From Pirellula sp. SH-Sr6A (GTDB lineage Bacteria > Planctomycetota > Planctomycetia > Pirellulales > Pirellulaceae), in assembly GCF_001610875.1 (NCBI RefSeq), contig NZ_CP011272.1, forward strand, positions 753,988 to 817,987: 64,000 nt of DNA. Direction: 5' to 3'. The first letter of the stretch is position 1. Each line of letters starts with the position of its first letter. Below the pieces are notes generated by a model, which did not search any database, was not told the DNA's origin, and was given only the letters and a program-made list of their open reading frames with translations. Positions 55,885 to 64,000 of the stretch are shown here, in pieces. The translations under genes and the position numbers were made by a program.

Positions 55885-58126
55885 CACTTACCTCAGCGGC
55901 GGGCGGCTTCAGCGACTTTGTTTGAAGGAACTGCGAGAGAGTCTTCGCGATCGACGAACCGTGATGACTTTGGTCCTGATGCCGATTCTGGTCTATCCAC
56001 TTCTGAGCATGGCATTGCAACGCCTCTTGATCGGAGCGGCCGGCAGTTCTCCAACGACTCCCTATGTCCTAGGGGTCTTGGATCCAGAACAGGGAAGAAT
56101 GATCGAGGAGATCCTTAACGAGGGTTCGGCATTGGTCGAACAGGACTTGCCCTCACCCATCCCACCCCCCGAGTTTGCCTCGAACGATGCTACTGAGGAG
56201 GTACAAGGGAACGAGACAAACGCCGCTACCCAGCGAGTGGAGAAGGTCCTGCGAGAAATCGAACGGTTCCGATTGGTGCAGGTGGACCAGGGTACTCTGC
56301 GCGACTCGTTAAAAGCAGGGGTGATCGATGTCGCGATTGTCCAACTGGATCGAACCGAACGCAAGACACGCGATGGGGAAATGTGGACACTCCAAGCGGA
56401 AGTAGAATTCCGTCAAGGGGACGGACATAGCCAAGACGCTGCGACTCTTTTGAGACGCCTCTGCCAATTGATTAATGATCAACAGTTTCGAGTATTGAGC
56501 CAATCCATAGGAAATCAGTTAGGACCCGTTGTTCAACTTCGGTCGATTGGTATTGGGAGCAAACAGGACCCCTTTGCCTCGGTCGCTTCGGTGATTCCTT
56601 TGGTTTTGATTCTGATGACGATCACGGGGGCGGTCTATCCTGCGATTGACCTAACAGCAGGAGAGCGAGAACGAGGGACCATGGAGGCCATGATTGCCAC
56701 ACCGGCGCCACGATTCGCTTTGCTCCTCAGCAAGTATGTCGCAGTGGTAACCGTCGCCATCCTCACTGCACTTGCAAACTTGTTCGCGACCTGGGTTACG
56801 CTCGCATTTGGGGGCCTGGGAGAAGCCTTGTTTGGGGAGGGAGGATTTGGCATTTGGACACTTCTTCAAATCCTTCCAATCCTGGCAATATTCGCCGGAT
56901 TTTTCAGTTCGATCTTGCTCGCCCTTTGCTCTTTCGCAAAGAGCTTCAAAGAGGCTCAGGCTTATTTGATTCCGGTGATGTTGCTATCCCTCGCCCCTGG
57001 CTTGGTAACCTTGATGCCGAATGTGGAATTCACAAGTCTCCTCGCGGTGGTGCCCCTATTAAATGTGTTGCTCCTTTCGCGCGATATCATGGCGGGTGGT
57101 CCCTCACTGATCCCTTCATTGATTGCGATCATCACTACCATTGGGTACGGAGGAGCAGCCTTGGTGGTAGCCGCGAACTTGTTCGGTGCTGCGAACAGCA
57201 CATCGTTAAGCCAAGCGACCTGGGGCGATCTGATTCGACGACCTCGGAAAGCAAGACGCTTTCCCGAGCTGGGGGACTTTGCCGTTTACTTGGCATTCCT
57301 CTTTCCAGCGCTGTTTGTCATCTCCAGCATGGGACGTTTTCTCGCAGGACAGACAGCATTGCTTATGGGACTCAACGGGTTCGCACTCGCTATCTTATTC
57401 GTAGCGTTTCCCGCCCTATGGCTCATCTACCAACGCATTTCCCTACGCCAATCGTTTGGTTTGTCGCTCCAATCTGAAGCATCATCCAATCCCGCGAGCG
57501 GTTGGGGGCGTTTCTTGATGATCACACTTTCCGTGGTCTTGCTCGCCTCGACGTTGTGGATGTTCGCGCTCGAGGGTGTGTTATTGTTCAAGTCGTGGAG
57601 TCTGGCTTCTTTTGTCCCCGAATTGGAGAAATGGAAATCCGAGTGGATGGCCATACCCTTAGCATGGATTTTGATCACGCAAGCGGTCGTACCTGCCGTC
57701 TCCGAAGAGGTATTCTTCCGAGGATTTGCATTGAATTCGATGCAATCCCGTCTGCGACCTTCACTCGCAATTTTGGGCAGTAGCCTTCTGTTCGCCCTGT
57801 TCCACATCATCTCTGGGAACGTGTTGTCTCTGGAGAAGTTTATTCCGACCCTTTTGCTCGGGATCGCTCTGGGCTACACCGCTTGGACATCGGGAAGTAT
57901 TCTGCCTGGGGTTTGGATCCACATGATCCACAACAGTATCGTCTTGCTATTCTCCAGATTGGAGAAGGAGCAGCTCACCCCTTGGCTAGGAAACTCCGAA
58001 CATCTCCCTGCACTGTGGCTCGTTCTGGGCGCGATAGCAATCGGCGCCGCGGTTTGCTTGCTCGCGGTTGCGAAGAGAGGAAATTTCCAAGCGAATCGGC
58101 TGGCTAGGGAAGGTGGTCGCGTGTGA
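55874..58126 (+). CDS. NatB-like ABC permease fused to a CPBP (CAAX) intramembrane protease domain
   Basis: A 750-residue membrane protein. Residues of about 1-400 are an ABC-2 permease of the NatB type: LCLKELRESLRDRRTVMTLV, a large external loop, and VYPAIDLTAGERERGTMEAM. The last 150 residues are a CPBP domain: SEEVFFRGFALNSMQSR (Glu-Glu and Arg), LFALFHII and WIHMIHNS (His and Asn). These match the conserved motifs of prokaryotic CAAX proteases. The two parts are in one frame with hydrophobic linker segments. Overlap with the ATPase gene suggests one complex. What the protease part cuts is unknown. Confidence 0.9.
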   Translation: MDVSTYLSGGRLQRLCLKELRESLRDRRTVMTLVLMPILVYPLLSMALQRLLIGAAGSSPTTPYVLGVLDPEQGRMIEEILNEGSALVEQDLPSPIPPPEFASNDATEEVQGNETNAATQRVEKVLREIERFRLVQVDQGTLRDSLKAGVIDVAIVQLDRTERKTRDGEMWTLQAEVEFRQGDGHSQDAATLLRRLCQLINDQQFRVLSQSIGNQLGPVVQLRSIGIGSKQDPFASVASVIPLVLILMTITGAVYPAIDLTAGERERGTMEAMIATPAPRFALLLSKYVAVVTVAILTALANLFATWVTLAFGGLGEALFGEGGFGIWTLLQILPILAIFAGFFSSILLALCSFAKSFKEAQAYLIPVMLLSLAPGLVTLMPNVEFTSLLAVVPLLNVLLLSRDIMAGGPSLIPSLIAIITTIGYGGAALVVAANLFGAANSTSLSQATWGDLIRRPRKARRFPELGDFAVYLAFLFPALFVISSMGRFLAGQTALLMGLNGFALAILFVAFPALWLIYQRISLRQSFGLSLQSEASSNPASGWGRFLMITLSVVLLASTLWMFALEGVLLFKSWSLASFVPELEKWKSEWMAIPLAWILITQAVVPAVSEEVFFRGFALNSMQSRLRPSLAILGSSLLFALFHIISGNVLSLEKFIPTLLLGIALGYTAWTSGSILPGVWIHMIHNSIVLLFSRLEKEQLTPWLGNSEHLPALWLVLGAIAIGAAVCLLAVAKRGNFQANRLAREGGRV

Positions 58127-58152
58127 ATCGCTGACCGAAGGGGTGTGAGAGT

Positions 58153-58341
58153 CTAGGAGCCGAGCGCCGCATTCACCACTTCGCCCGATTTGTCGAAGGA
58201 ATTCTTCGTCGCGGTCGCCATCTGGCCAACACTTGCCAGGACTGCGACAACGATGAGCGAAAGGAGAATGGCGTATTCGATTGCTGTCGCACCCTCTTCC
58301 TCTCGTGAAAAGCGATGCCACCGTAATTTTGCAGGTTTCAT
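58153..58341 (-). CDS. Flp-family type IVb pilin
   Basis: A 62-residue pilin from ATG 58341 (MKPAKLRWHR). The prepilin-peptidase site is EEEG-ATAIEYAIL: cleavage after Gly17 leaves Glu at position +5. A long hydrophobic stretch (LLSLIVVAVLASVGQM) follows. It would be exported and assembled by a Tad secretion system, whose ATPase and secretin genes are outside the window. A longer frame to 58383 is less likely. Confidence 0.85.
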   Translation of the reverse strand: MKPAKLRWHRFSREEEGATAIEYAILLSLIVVAVLASVGQMATATKNSFDKSGEVVNAALGS

Positions 58342-58662
58342 GTTACACCCATCGATGGAAAAATGCGGGCCTAGAGGAACCATAGTTCCATCCTGGCGAA
58401 GTTGCGTCGCTTGCTACCGTAGCCTGGATTGATTTTTCAGAACTTCCGGCGAGAGGCCGTCAAACTCACTAGATCTCCTATCTTCGCATCGTTGGGCCAG
58501 TGAACCGAGGGGGCGTTTAAAATCTAACGATTTTAACGATCGTACTCATGATTACGGGCTTGGACGTCCGATTTCACCGACACGCGGCGACAGGTCGTGG
58601 AATGCCTTGATTTCACACGGCAGGGATGGCCGGAGAAATTGCCTCAAGCGGGGATTGAAAGA
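58342..58662. other. Divergent intergenic region between pilin and ExeA-like ATPase genes
   Basis: About 320 bases with promoters for both flanking genes expected. A direct repeat TAACGAT occurs at 58525-58531 and 58534-58540, in an A+T-rich patch, and may be a regulator site. No gene is seen. Confidence 0.4.
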
Positions 58663-60498
58663 ATGTACGAGTCGTTTTTTGGATTTGTGAACCGACCATT
58701 CTTGGCTGCGCCTTCGTTAGATCGTTACTTTCCCTCCAATTCCATGGAGCAAACAGTTCAAACAGCCGCCCGCGCCATTTCTCGTGCGGAAGGACCAGTC
58801 GCAGTTTTTGGTGGTACTGGGCTTGGGAAAACACTTTGTTGCCTGCGATTGGCTGAACATTTTCGACGTTCCTTTGAAGTGGTGATGCTGGCGAGTTCAC
58901 CGCTGGTCACTCGGCGCGCCTTGCTTCAAAGCCTCCTGTTCGAACTTCAAATGCCTTATCGCGATCTCAACGAGGGAGAACTTCGCCTCACGTTGATGAA
59001 TCGCCTGCAGTCGCCCCAAGACACGGGGAGCGATGGCGTATTATTGATTGTGGATGAAGCGCAGACTCTTTCTCTGAAGCTGCTCGACGAGATTCGCTTG
59101 TTGACCAACATTCATCGAAATGGAGTGCCACGAGTTCGACTGGTGCTCTGCGGGAACATGAAGCTCGATGAGGCATTGTGCAATCCCAATCTGGAGTCTC
59201 TCACTCAGCGATTGGCTGCGCGTTGTTATCTCATGCCACTTTCGATCCAAGAGACCGCAGCCTACGCGATTCACAAAATTGAATTGTGCGGAGTCAATCA
59301 CGCTCGCGTGATCACTCGCGATGCGTTGGATGCGCTGCATCGGGGTTCGGACGGGATTCCTCGGTTGATCGATCAACTGGCGGACCAAGCGATGTGGATC
59401 GCGGCGCAAGAGAGGATTTGTCCAGTCACTGCGGACGTGATCGGAAAGGCTTGGGGTATGCTCCAGCAGCTTCCCAATCCGTGGAGCGAGCCGGAGTCGA
59501 TGAAGACGAAAGCAAAGTCGGAAGAGATTGTGGCCCAGCATGCCATTCCTGCAGAAAGGCACGCTGTTGAACTATCAAGCTCGGAATCGTCGCAGCATGT
59601 CTCAAGTTCCGTTCTAGAGTGCCTCAAAACGGTTGCGAAGAATTCGACTCCATCCATCGTTGAGTTCGGACCGCTCGATGAATTGGAAGAGCTCGATGCC
59701 CAAGAAGAAGAGGTGTTGATTCACGGTCCGTTAGAAGCAATCCACAGCCCGTCAGAAACAACCGAAGATTACACACTGCAACCGCTGACCGAACCAGCAG
59801 GTTCACGACCAGAGTCGGTTGTCTCGCACGATCCGTTCGGGAGCGATTTCGACGAAGAGTTCAATCTACCCGTGCAGTCGTCGGCCGGATATCAGGCCTA
59901 TTCGGGGGTTGCCTTTGGTAGTTTGAATCATGACCTGGAGCATCTCGAGCCATTTACGACTCCAAGCAAGGTCGAATTTCCTGAAGCAGACTCATTCATG
60001 GAATCGGAGCCCCTATTCACACCCCCTGCATTCCCGTTGCAGCGTTGGGATGAACCGGGCGAAACCGTCTACTCGAACATGACTCCCTCTCAAGCTGCGA
60101 GCCTCGAAAAGCAAGTCGAAGAGGAAATGCGTGATTTGGTTTCCGAACTTAATCTCAGCGCCATGGCGTTCGACCCCACTCAGATCATTGTTGAGTTGGA
60201 ACCGAGCTATCCCATCGAAAATGCACCTCCCACTGCAACCGATGAGGAGGCCTTGATGGCGGATGCTGCGTTCCACACGGCTGGTACCTTTGCGGAAATG
60301 AGGGATGAATGGAACCTCACCGGTGGGATCGGTGATTCCGAGATTAGCAAAACGGTCGCGAGCGATGATCGGGACATGTTGGTCATTGAGGAAGACATTG
60401 AGACGATCAAGGCCTCGGTACCAGCCCCTAAAGCCGGATCCAATCGTCCCGTACTTCATCCCTATGCGAAGTTGTTCAGCAATCTGAGAAACAACTGA
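58663..60498 (+). CDS. ExeA-like AAA ATPase with long acidic tail
   Basis: A 611-residue protein. Residues 1-270 are an AAA ATPase of the ExeA/GspA type, with Walker A VFGGTGLGKT at 49-57 and Walker B VLLIVDEAQTL around Asp131. Then LLTNIHRNGVPRVRLVLCGN and GSDGIPRLIDQLADQAM follow, as expected in this group. The remaining 330 residues are rich in Glu, Asp, Ser and Pro with no recognised domain. Planctomycetes often place such ATPases beside polysaccharide genes. The next gene starts within the stop codon (TGATG). Confidence 0.85.
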   Translation: MYESFFGFVNRPFLAAPSLDRYFPSNSMEQTVQTAARAISRAEGPVAVFGGTGLGKTLCCLRLAEHFRRSFEVVMLASSPLVTRRALLQSLLFELQMPYRDLNEGELRLTLMNRLQSPQDTGSDGVLLIVDEAQTLSLKLLDEIRLLTNIHRNGVPRVRLVLCGNMKLDEALCNPNLESLTQRLAARCYLMPLSIQETAAYAIHKIELCGVNHARVITRDALDALHRGSDGIPRLIDQLADQAMWIAAQERICPVTADVIGKAWGMLQQLPNPWSEPESMKTKAKSEEIVAQHAIPAERHAVELSSSESSQHVSSSVLECLKTVAKNSTPSIVEFGPLDELEELDAQEEEVLIHGPLEAIHSPSETTEDYTLQPLTEPAGSRPESVVSHDPFGSDFDEEFNLPVQSSAGYQAYSGVAFGSLNHDLEHLEPFTTPSKVEFPEADSFMESEPLFTPPAFPLQRWDEPGETVYSNMTPSQAASLEKQVEEEMRDLVSELNLSAMAFDPTQIIVELEPSYPIENAPPTATDEEALMADAAFHTAGTFAEMRDEWNLTGGIGDSEISKTVASDDRDMLVIEEDIETIKASVPAPKAGSNRPVLHPYAKLFSNLRNN

Positions 60499-60977
60499 TG
60501 AACGTTCAGCAGATCTCCATTCCTATTTCAACCATCGAAAACACGATCAAGAAAAAGGATCCATTCGTTCTTGGCATCGCTTCTCTCTCGTCAGCGGGAC
60601 AGGGGATCGAATCGTTTTGGTCCGACATGGTCGACGAATTGGCCCATGCTCTCAGCGTGAAATTGTCGACGAATCCCTTGCGAGTCCGAACGGAAGATTT
60701 GCCCGGTGAGGAAGAAGTCGCCTCCAGAAACCAACGATTCGCTGGGGTCTCGAAAGTTTCGAAGTGGCGGCGGCATCGCTTGACTGTTCTTGATTTTGGC
60801 ACTCCGGCGGCACAAACCCTTCTAAACCTCGGACGACAGTGCGATGGGGTCGTGATCCTCGTGACAGATGCCGATCGCGAGCCCCAAAGACGTGTTCGGC
60901 AACTTCGAGGCCATGGGGTAGAAATACTGGGATACTGGACCCATGTTCTGAACAACAGTCCTTTGGCGATCCAGTAG
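60498..60977 (+). CDS. Degenerate BY-kinase/ParA-like protein
   Basis: A 159-residue protein. Its layout resembles the CpsD/Wzc tyrosine-kinase ATPase: FVLGIASLSSAGQGIESFW at the place of a P-loop strand, LTVLDFGTPAAQTLLNLG as Walker-B-like strand, and CDGVVILVTDADREPQRRV followed by ILGYWTHVLN. A proper Walker A (GxGKT/S) is missing, so ATP binding is doubtful. The ATG at 60498 overlaps the stop of the ATPase gene, which implies joint function, perhaps in regulating exopolysaccharide assembly. Confidence 0.6.
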   Translation: MNVQQISIPISTIENTIKKKDPFVLGIASLSSAGQGIESFWSDMVDELAHALSVKLSTNPLRVRTEDLPGEEEVASRNQRFAGVSKVSKWRRHRLTVLDFGTPAAQTLLNLGRQCDGVVILVTDADREPQRRVRQLRGHGVEILGYWTHVLNNSPLAIQ

Positions 60978-61016
60978 AGCGTTCGATCCCCACATCATAG
61001 AGAAGGGAAGATTTCG

Positions 61017-61955
61017 ATGGCGAAGTGCTTGGTGACCGGCGGGGCGGGCTTTATCGGTTCCCACATTGTTTACGGGCTGGTGGATGCCGGGCACTCGGTG
61101 CGAGTTCTGGACAATCTTGGAACAGGATCTCTTAAGAATTTGGAAGCGGTCTCTGATCGCATCGAGTTCGTGAAGGGGAGCGTCACCGATCCGATTGCAG
61201 TACAAGAGGCATTGTCTGGGGTGGAGCGGGTATTTCACCAAGCCGCTTTGGCATCGGTCCCGTTGTCTTTGGAGAAACCGCTCGAAACTCACGATGCGTG
61301 TGCGACTGGAACGCTAAACATGTTGCACTGGAGTGTCAAAGCGAAGGTGAAACGCTTTGTTTATGCAGCGAGTAGCAGTGCGTATGGAGACCAACCAACG
61401 TCATCCAAAAGGGAGACGGATCTTCCGATGCCACTCTCACCGTATGCAGTTGCAAAACTGACGGGCGAATATTACTGCCAAGCTTATTACCACAGTTTTG
61501 GGTTGGAAACGGTAGGCATTCGCTACTTCAACGTCTACGGTCCAAGACAGGATCCCAACAGTCCCTATTCGGCAGTCATTCCGTTGTTTGTTAGCCGTAT
61601 CTTGCAGGGACAGCCTGCCCTTATTTATGGTGACGGATTGCAGTCTCGCGACTTCACTTACGTAGCCAATGTGGTGCACGGCAATCTGCTGGCTGCAGAG
61701 AGGCCCAATATCGGAGGTCGAATAATCAATGTCGCCGACGGACGTCAGACCACGCTCCTTCAATTGCTGGAATTCTTAGGGGAGATGCTCCGCTGTCGTC
61801 CGAAAATCGAGTTCCTACCGCCGCGTATGGGTGACGTTCGCGAAAGTCTGGCCGACATCACACTTGCGAGAAGATTGCTGGGTTATGAGCCGCAAATCGG
61901 ACTCGAGGAAGGCCTGAAAAGGACCATCGACTACTATCGGCAGACCGCTCGCTAA
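61017..61955 (+). CDS. NAD-dependent nucleotide-sugar epimerase/dehydratase
   Basis: A 312-residue extended short-chain dehydrogenase. The NAD motif is GGAGFIGSH at 8-16. The catalytic Ser and YxxxK are in ASSSAYGDQP and LSPYAVAKLTGE. FNVYGPRQDPNSPYSAVIP is typical of the UDP-glucose or UDP-N-acetylglucosamine 4-epimerase group (GalE/WbpP). The ATG at 61017 follows GAAGGGAAG. It probably supplies a sugar for exopolysaccharide. The exact sugar is not determined. Its end overlaps the TadE-like gene by four bases on the opposite strand. Confidence 0.9.
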   Translation: MAKCLVTGGAGFIGSHIVYGLVDAGHSVRVLDNLGTGSLKNLEAVSDRIEFVKGSVTDPIAVQEALSGVERVFHQAALASVPLSLEKPLETHDACATGTLNMLHWSVKAKVKRFVYAASSSAYGDQPTSSKRETDLPMPLSPYAVAKLTGEYYCQAYYHSFGLETVGIRYFNVYGPRQDPNSPYSAVIPLFVSRILQGQPALIYGDGLQSRDFTYVANVVHGNLLAAERPNIGGRIINVADGRQTTLLQLLEFLGEMLRCRPKIEFLPPRMGDVRESLADITLARRLLGYEPQIGLEEGLKRTIDYYRQTAR

Positions 61956-62452
61956 ATGTCGATCGGCTCGTGGTCATTATCCCCGATGCCAGGGTCCCGT
62001 TCGTTCACGAGGTAAGCCTTGTTTTCGTGATCGAGCGTCAATTTCGATTCGATTACCGTTGCGCCGAGAAAAAGAGGTCCGATCCACGAGCTATCGGAAT
62101 AATTGCATCGGATGTGAACCTCTACTTCGGCCGTCTTATCGTTGATCGTTTCCGGCGTTACCCGAATTGTAGCTTTACGAATCCCGGTTGCATTGAGGAT
62201 GCGATTGGCGACTTGACGGACATTGTCGGAAGTCGCACCGGGTATGATTCCAGCCCTAGCTCCTTCGTACGCTGCTTGATCGACTGAGTGACGCGCAAAC
62301 ATAAAACGAGAGAATTCGATACCTGCCATCAGGACCATGAAAAAGATCCCCGCGCAGATCGCGAATTCGACGGTAAACGCACCTTGCCGGTTTCTGGTCC
62401 CGATCCGGAGGTAGGAGGCAGGACGCGATCGACGTTTCGAAATGGTTATCAC
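61952..62452 (-). CDS. TadE-like pseudopilin
   Basis: A protein of about 166 residues. The prepilin-like site is RQG-AFTVEFAICAGIFF, with Gly then Glu at +5 and a membrane helix. FARHSVDQAAYEGARAGIIPGAT is the standard TadE stretch. Start: GTG 62452, preceded by AGAGGA and just after the stop of the TadG-like gene. A longer frame to 62551 would overlap that gene by 85 bases and is less likely. It probably helps build a Tad pilus or anchor an exported structure. Confidence 0.85.
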   Translation of the reverse strand: MITISKRRSRPASYLRIGTRNRQGAFTVEFAICAGIFFMVLMAGIEFSRFMFARHSVDQAAYEGARAGIIPGATSDNVRQVANRILNATGIRKATIRVTPETINDKTAEVEVHIRCNYSDSSWIGPLFLGATVIESKLTLDHENKAYLVNERDPGIGDNDHEPIDI

Positions 62453-62466
62453 GTTGGCGTTCCTCT

Positions 62467-63705
62467 TCACTCTGTCAACATGTTTGGTAGGGTCGCAGCA
62501 ATGGTCCGAAACGTAGTGGTCAACGATTCTGCGTCGGGCGCGACATAGCATTGGCCTCCACCCGCTTGGGAAACTCGCGTCATCAATGGCACATCGGCTT
62601 GATCACTGAATGCGATGGTATGGATTCGGATGTTCATTTGACGGGCTAGATTGGCCAACTCGACCGGATCATCACCTTGTGTTTTAATTCCATCGGTGAG
62701 AAGGATGATCGTCTTCGACGACGTGATCCGGCTCTTGGATGGATCGGTCAGGGCATTGATCCCTTCTCGCAATCCCGCCGCGATATTGGTGTTTCCGATC
62801 AGTGGCTGCTGCGCGATGGTATCGAGACGAGCCGGAAGACTCAAGTAGGTGGTCGTGAGGGGTTCATCGATACTGGCCACAACCGAAGACCAGATTCCAA
62901 AGGTGAAATTGCTTGAGTAGGAAGCGAGTGCCACGCGACTGCGGATGGGTGATTCTTCCAGGACCTCAACGAAGCCATCGATCGCATCCCTCAGCGCTGA
63001 CCAGCGACTTAGGGTGGGGTGAGGTAGTTGAAAGTAGTTCTGCAAGGGTGATTTTCCGGCGAGGTTCCCCGGATACTCAAACGCCTTGTCTCCGAGCGAC
63101 CAAGCCATGGATCCCGACCGATCTACCACCACGCAAACATCCATCTCAATTCGGGTTGCCGAAGCGAATTGTTCAAGTTGGTACTTTGAATTGCCCATCA
63201 TTTGGGGCATCATGATCAACGGAACGCCACCTTCGACAACACGATTGAGACTGCAGGCAACGCGCACCGAATTGGTGACCGAGGCCGAATCGCCGGGGAC
63301 TTCGGTGAATTGAAAGGTTCCATTCTGCATCATCACCGAGGCTCCGATCTTGACATCGGAATCTTGTAACTTCACCGGGCGACCCGCGACGCGATGCAAA
63401 GCAGCGATCGACTTGGCTGCCTCAATGGCTTGTTGACGCGATTGCGATTGCCCCAGTACGACCAGTGCCGACTTGGCCGCCGCATCGGTTACCACGCGCT
63501 GTTCGGTACGAAGGAGTTCCATGTAGGCGATGTTGATCGCTAACCCAGATAGTGCTGCTAATGCCAGGAACACGAAGGAGGCAAACAGAACAATGGACCC
63601 TTTTCGCGAATCCGTGTCTCCATCCTTGTTCAGGTTGTAGATTGCGGCAACGCGACGGAGAGAAAACGGATAGGGACTGATTTTGAGAGAGTTTGTGTTG
63701 TGCAT
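62467..63705 (-). CDS. TadG-like protein with von Willebrand factor A domain
   Basis: A 412-residue protein. The N-terminal region RKGSIVLFASFVFLALAALSG has a TadG-type membrane helix, then EQRVVTDAAAKSALVVLGQS. The C-terminal VWA domain has the metal-site motif VCVVVDRSGSMAWS, then NTNIAAGLREGINAL and IILLTDGIKTQGDDP. It is probably an outer-surface or periplasmic anchor for a Tad-type pilus. It is followed by the TadE-like gene 14 bp on and preceded by another TadE-like gene 30 bp away, giving a tadE-tadG-tadE arrangement. Confidence 0.88.
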   Translation of the reverse strand: MHNTNSLKISPYPFSLRRVAAIYNLNKDGDTDSRKGSIVLFASFVFLALAALSGLAINIAYMELLRTEQRVVTDAAAKSALVVLGQSQSRQQAIEAAKSIAALHRVAGRPVKLQDSDVKIGASVMMQNGTFQFTEVPGDSASVTNSVRVACSLNRVVEGGVPLIMMPQMMGNSKYQLEQFASATRIEMDVCVVVDRSGSMAWSLGDKAFEYPGNLAGKSPLQNYFQLPHPTLSRWSALRDAIDGFVEVLEESPIRSRVALASYSSNFTFGIWSSVVASIDEPLTTTYLSLPARLDTIAQQPLIGNTNIAAGLREGINALTDPSKSRITSSKTIILLTDGIKTQGDDPVELANLARQMNIRIHTIAFSDQADVPLMTRVSQAGGGQCYVAPDAESLTTTFRTIAATLPNMLTE

Positions 63706-63735
63706 GAGAAATTGGCTTCCTGGGACAGAGCTTGG

Positions 63736-64000
63736 CTATTCGCGGAGCATATGCACGTCCACGGTGAGAATTCCTTGATCTTTCAAGACGAATCGTGTGG
63801 GGGTATTGTCCGCCCAAGGAATGTTCACACGAATTCGAATGGGGGCACCCGCGTTCAATTCCAAGAGGTTCGCAGGTTGAATCTCGATCGAGCCTCCACG
63901 AATCCTCCGTTGCGCCAACATGGCATTGCAGCGAGCAAGCACCTCTTCGGAGCTAGTGGTGCTTCGAACCCCCAGTCGCACACCTTCGTAGGCGACCAGC
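63736..64000 (-). CDS. TadE-like pseudopilin, C-terminal part (5' end outside window)
   Basis: The frame is open to the right edge, where the residues read LVAYEGVRLGVRSTTSSEEV. The YEGVRLG stretch corresponds to the AAYEGAR region of TadE proteins, at the end of the first helix. The C-terminal 85 residues (IRGGSIEIQPANLL, RIRVNIPWADN) agree with the periplasmic beta-rich part. The start lies beyond the window. Confidence 0.75.
   Translation of the reverse strand, partial: LVAYEGVRLGVRSTTSSEEVLARCNAMLAQRRIRGGSIEIQPANLLELNAGAPIRIRVNIPWADNTPTRFVLKDQGILTVDVHMLRE

Overview
The window looks like chromosomal DNA of a planctomycete, most likely a Pirellulaceae-type bacterium. The pointers are two secreted formylglycine sulfatases with a cysteine-type active-site motif, many signal-transduction genes, an ExeA-like ATPase, scattered Flp/TadE/TadG pilus genes, a DUF374 acyltransferase next to dapF and an FHA gene, an unusually long SecA (1241 residues), and generally weak Shine-Dalgarno sites with frequent TTG/GTG starts. 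This assignment is inferred from gene content; there is no rRNA or marker phylogeny in the window. No tRNA, rRNA or CRISPR array was recognised.

Layout. 1-7250: the 3' part of rtcB, convergent with a secreted sulfatase across a hairpin terminator; a compact minus-strand cluster of two ABC ATPases and two ABC-2 permeases; a GNAT acetyltransferase. 7250-15460: a gene-poor mobile region. It holds a 21-23 bp tandem repeat, an IS1182-like element, an IS4-like element whose transposase gene is split by an ISKra4-like element (both insertions leave clear target duplications), a Y1/HUH REP-associated-type transposase gene, a dispersed repeat family built on GGTGGGTGCCT, a 148-bp tandem duplication and an IS3 orfA remnant. 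15460-23340: a yeast-Fcy1-like cytosine deaminase, a second sulfatase, then a LysR regulator divergent from dabB-dabA (an inorganic-carbon accumulation system), a MarR regulator and a hydrolase/zinc-ribbon fusion.

23340-34150: a signalling island. It contains a decayed GAF-GGDEF gene, a CheA-like kinase interrupted by an in-frame stop, a single-domain response regulator, an HPt protein, a LuxR-type regulator with a receiver lacking its aspartate, a 1125-residue hybrid kinase, and a FixL/FixJ-like pair. 34260-40330 is mostly housekeeping on the minus strand: xseA, DUF374 acyltransferase, dapF, FHA, a UPF0104 membrane protein and metK. 40440-46030: a secreted hypothetical protein and four glycosyltransferases whose stop and start codons overlap (GT4, GT25, GT11, GT10), suggesting assembly of a fucosylated surface glycan. 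46023-51600: secA and small cysteine-rich and membrane proteins. 51745-58130: an RND permease and a NatA-like ATPase with a NatB-CPBP fusion. 58150-64000: Flp pilin, ExeA-like ATPase, a degenerate BY-kinase-like protein, an NDP-sugar epimerase, and TadE/TadG-like pseudopilin genes running off the right edge.

The two most interesting parts are (i) the 7-15 kb region, where a HUH transposase of REP-associated type sits beside many copies of a GGTGGGTGCCT repeat into which an IS4 element has jumped, and (ii) the dabAB module with its own divergent LysR gene and a palindrome-rich promoter region.
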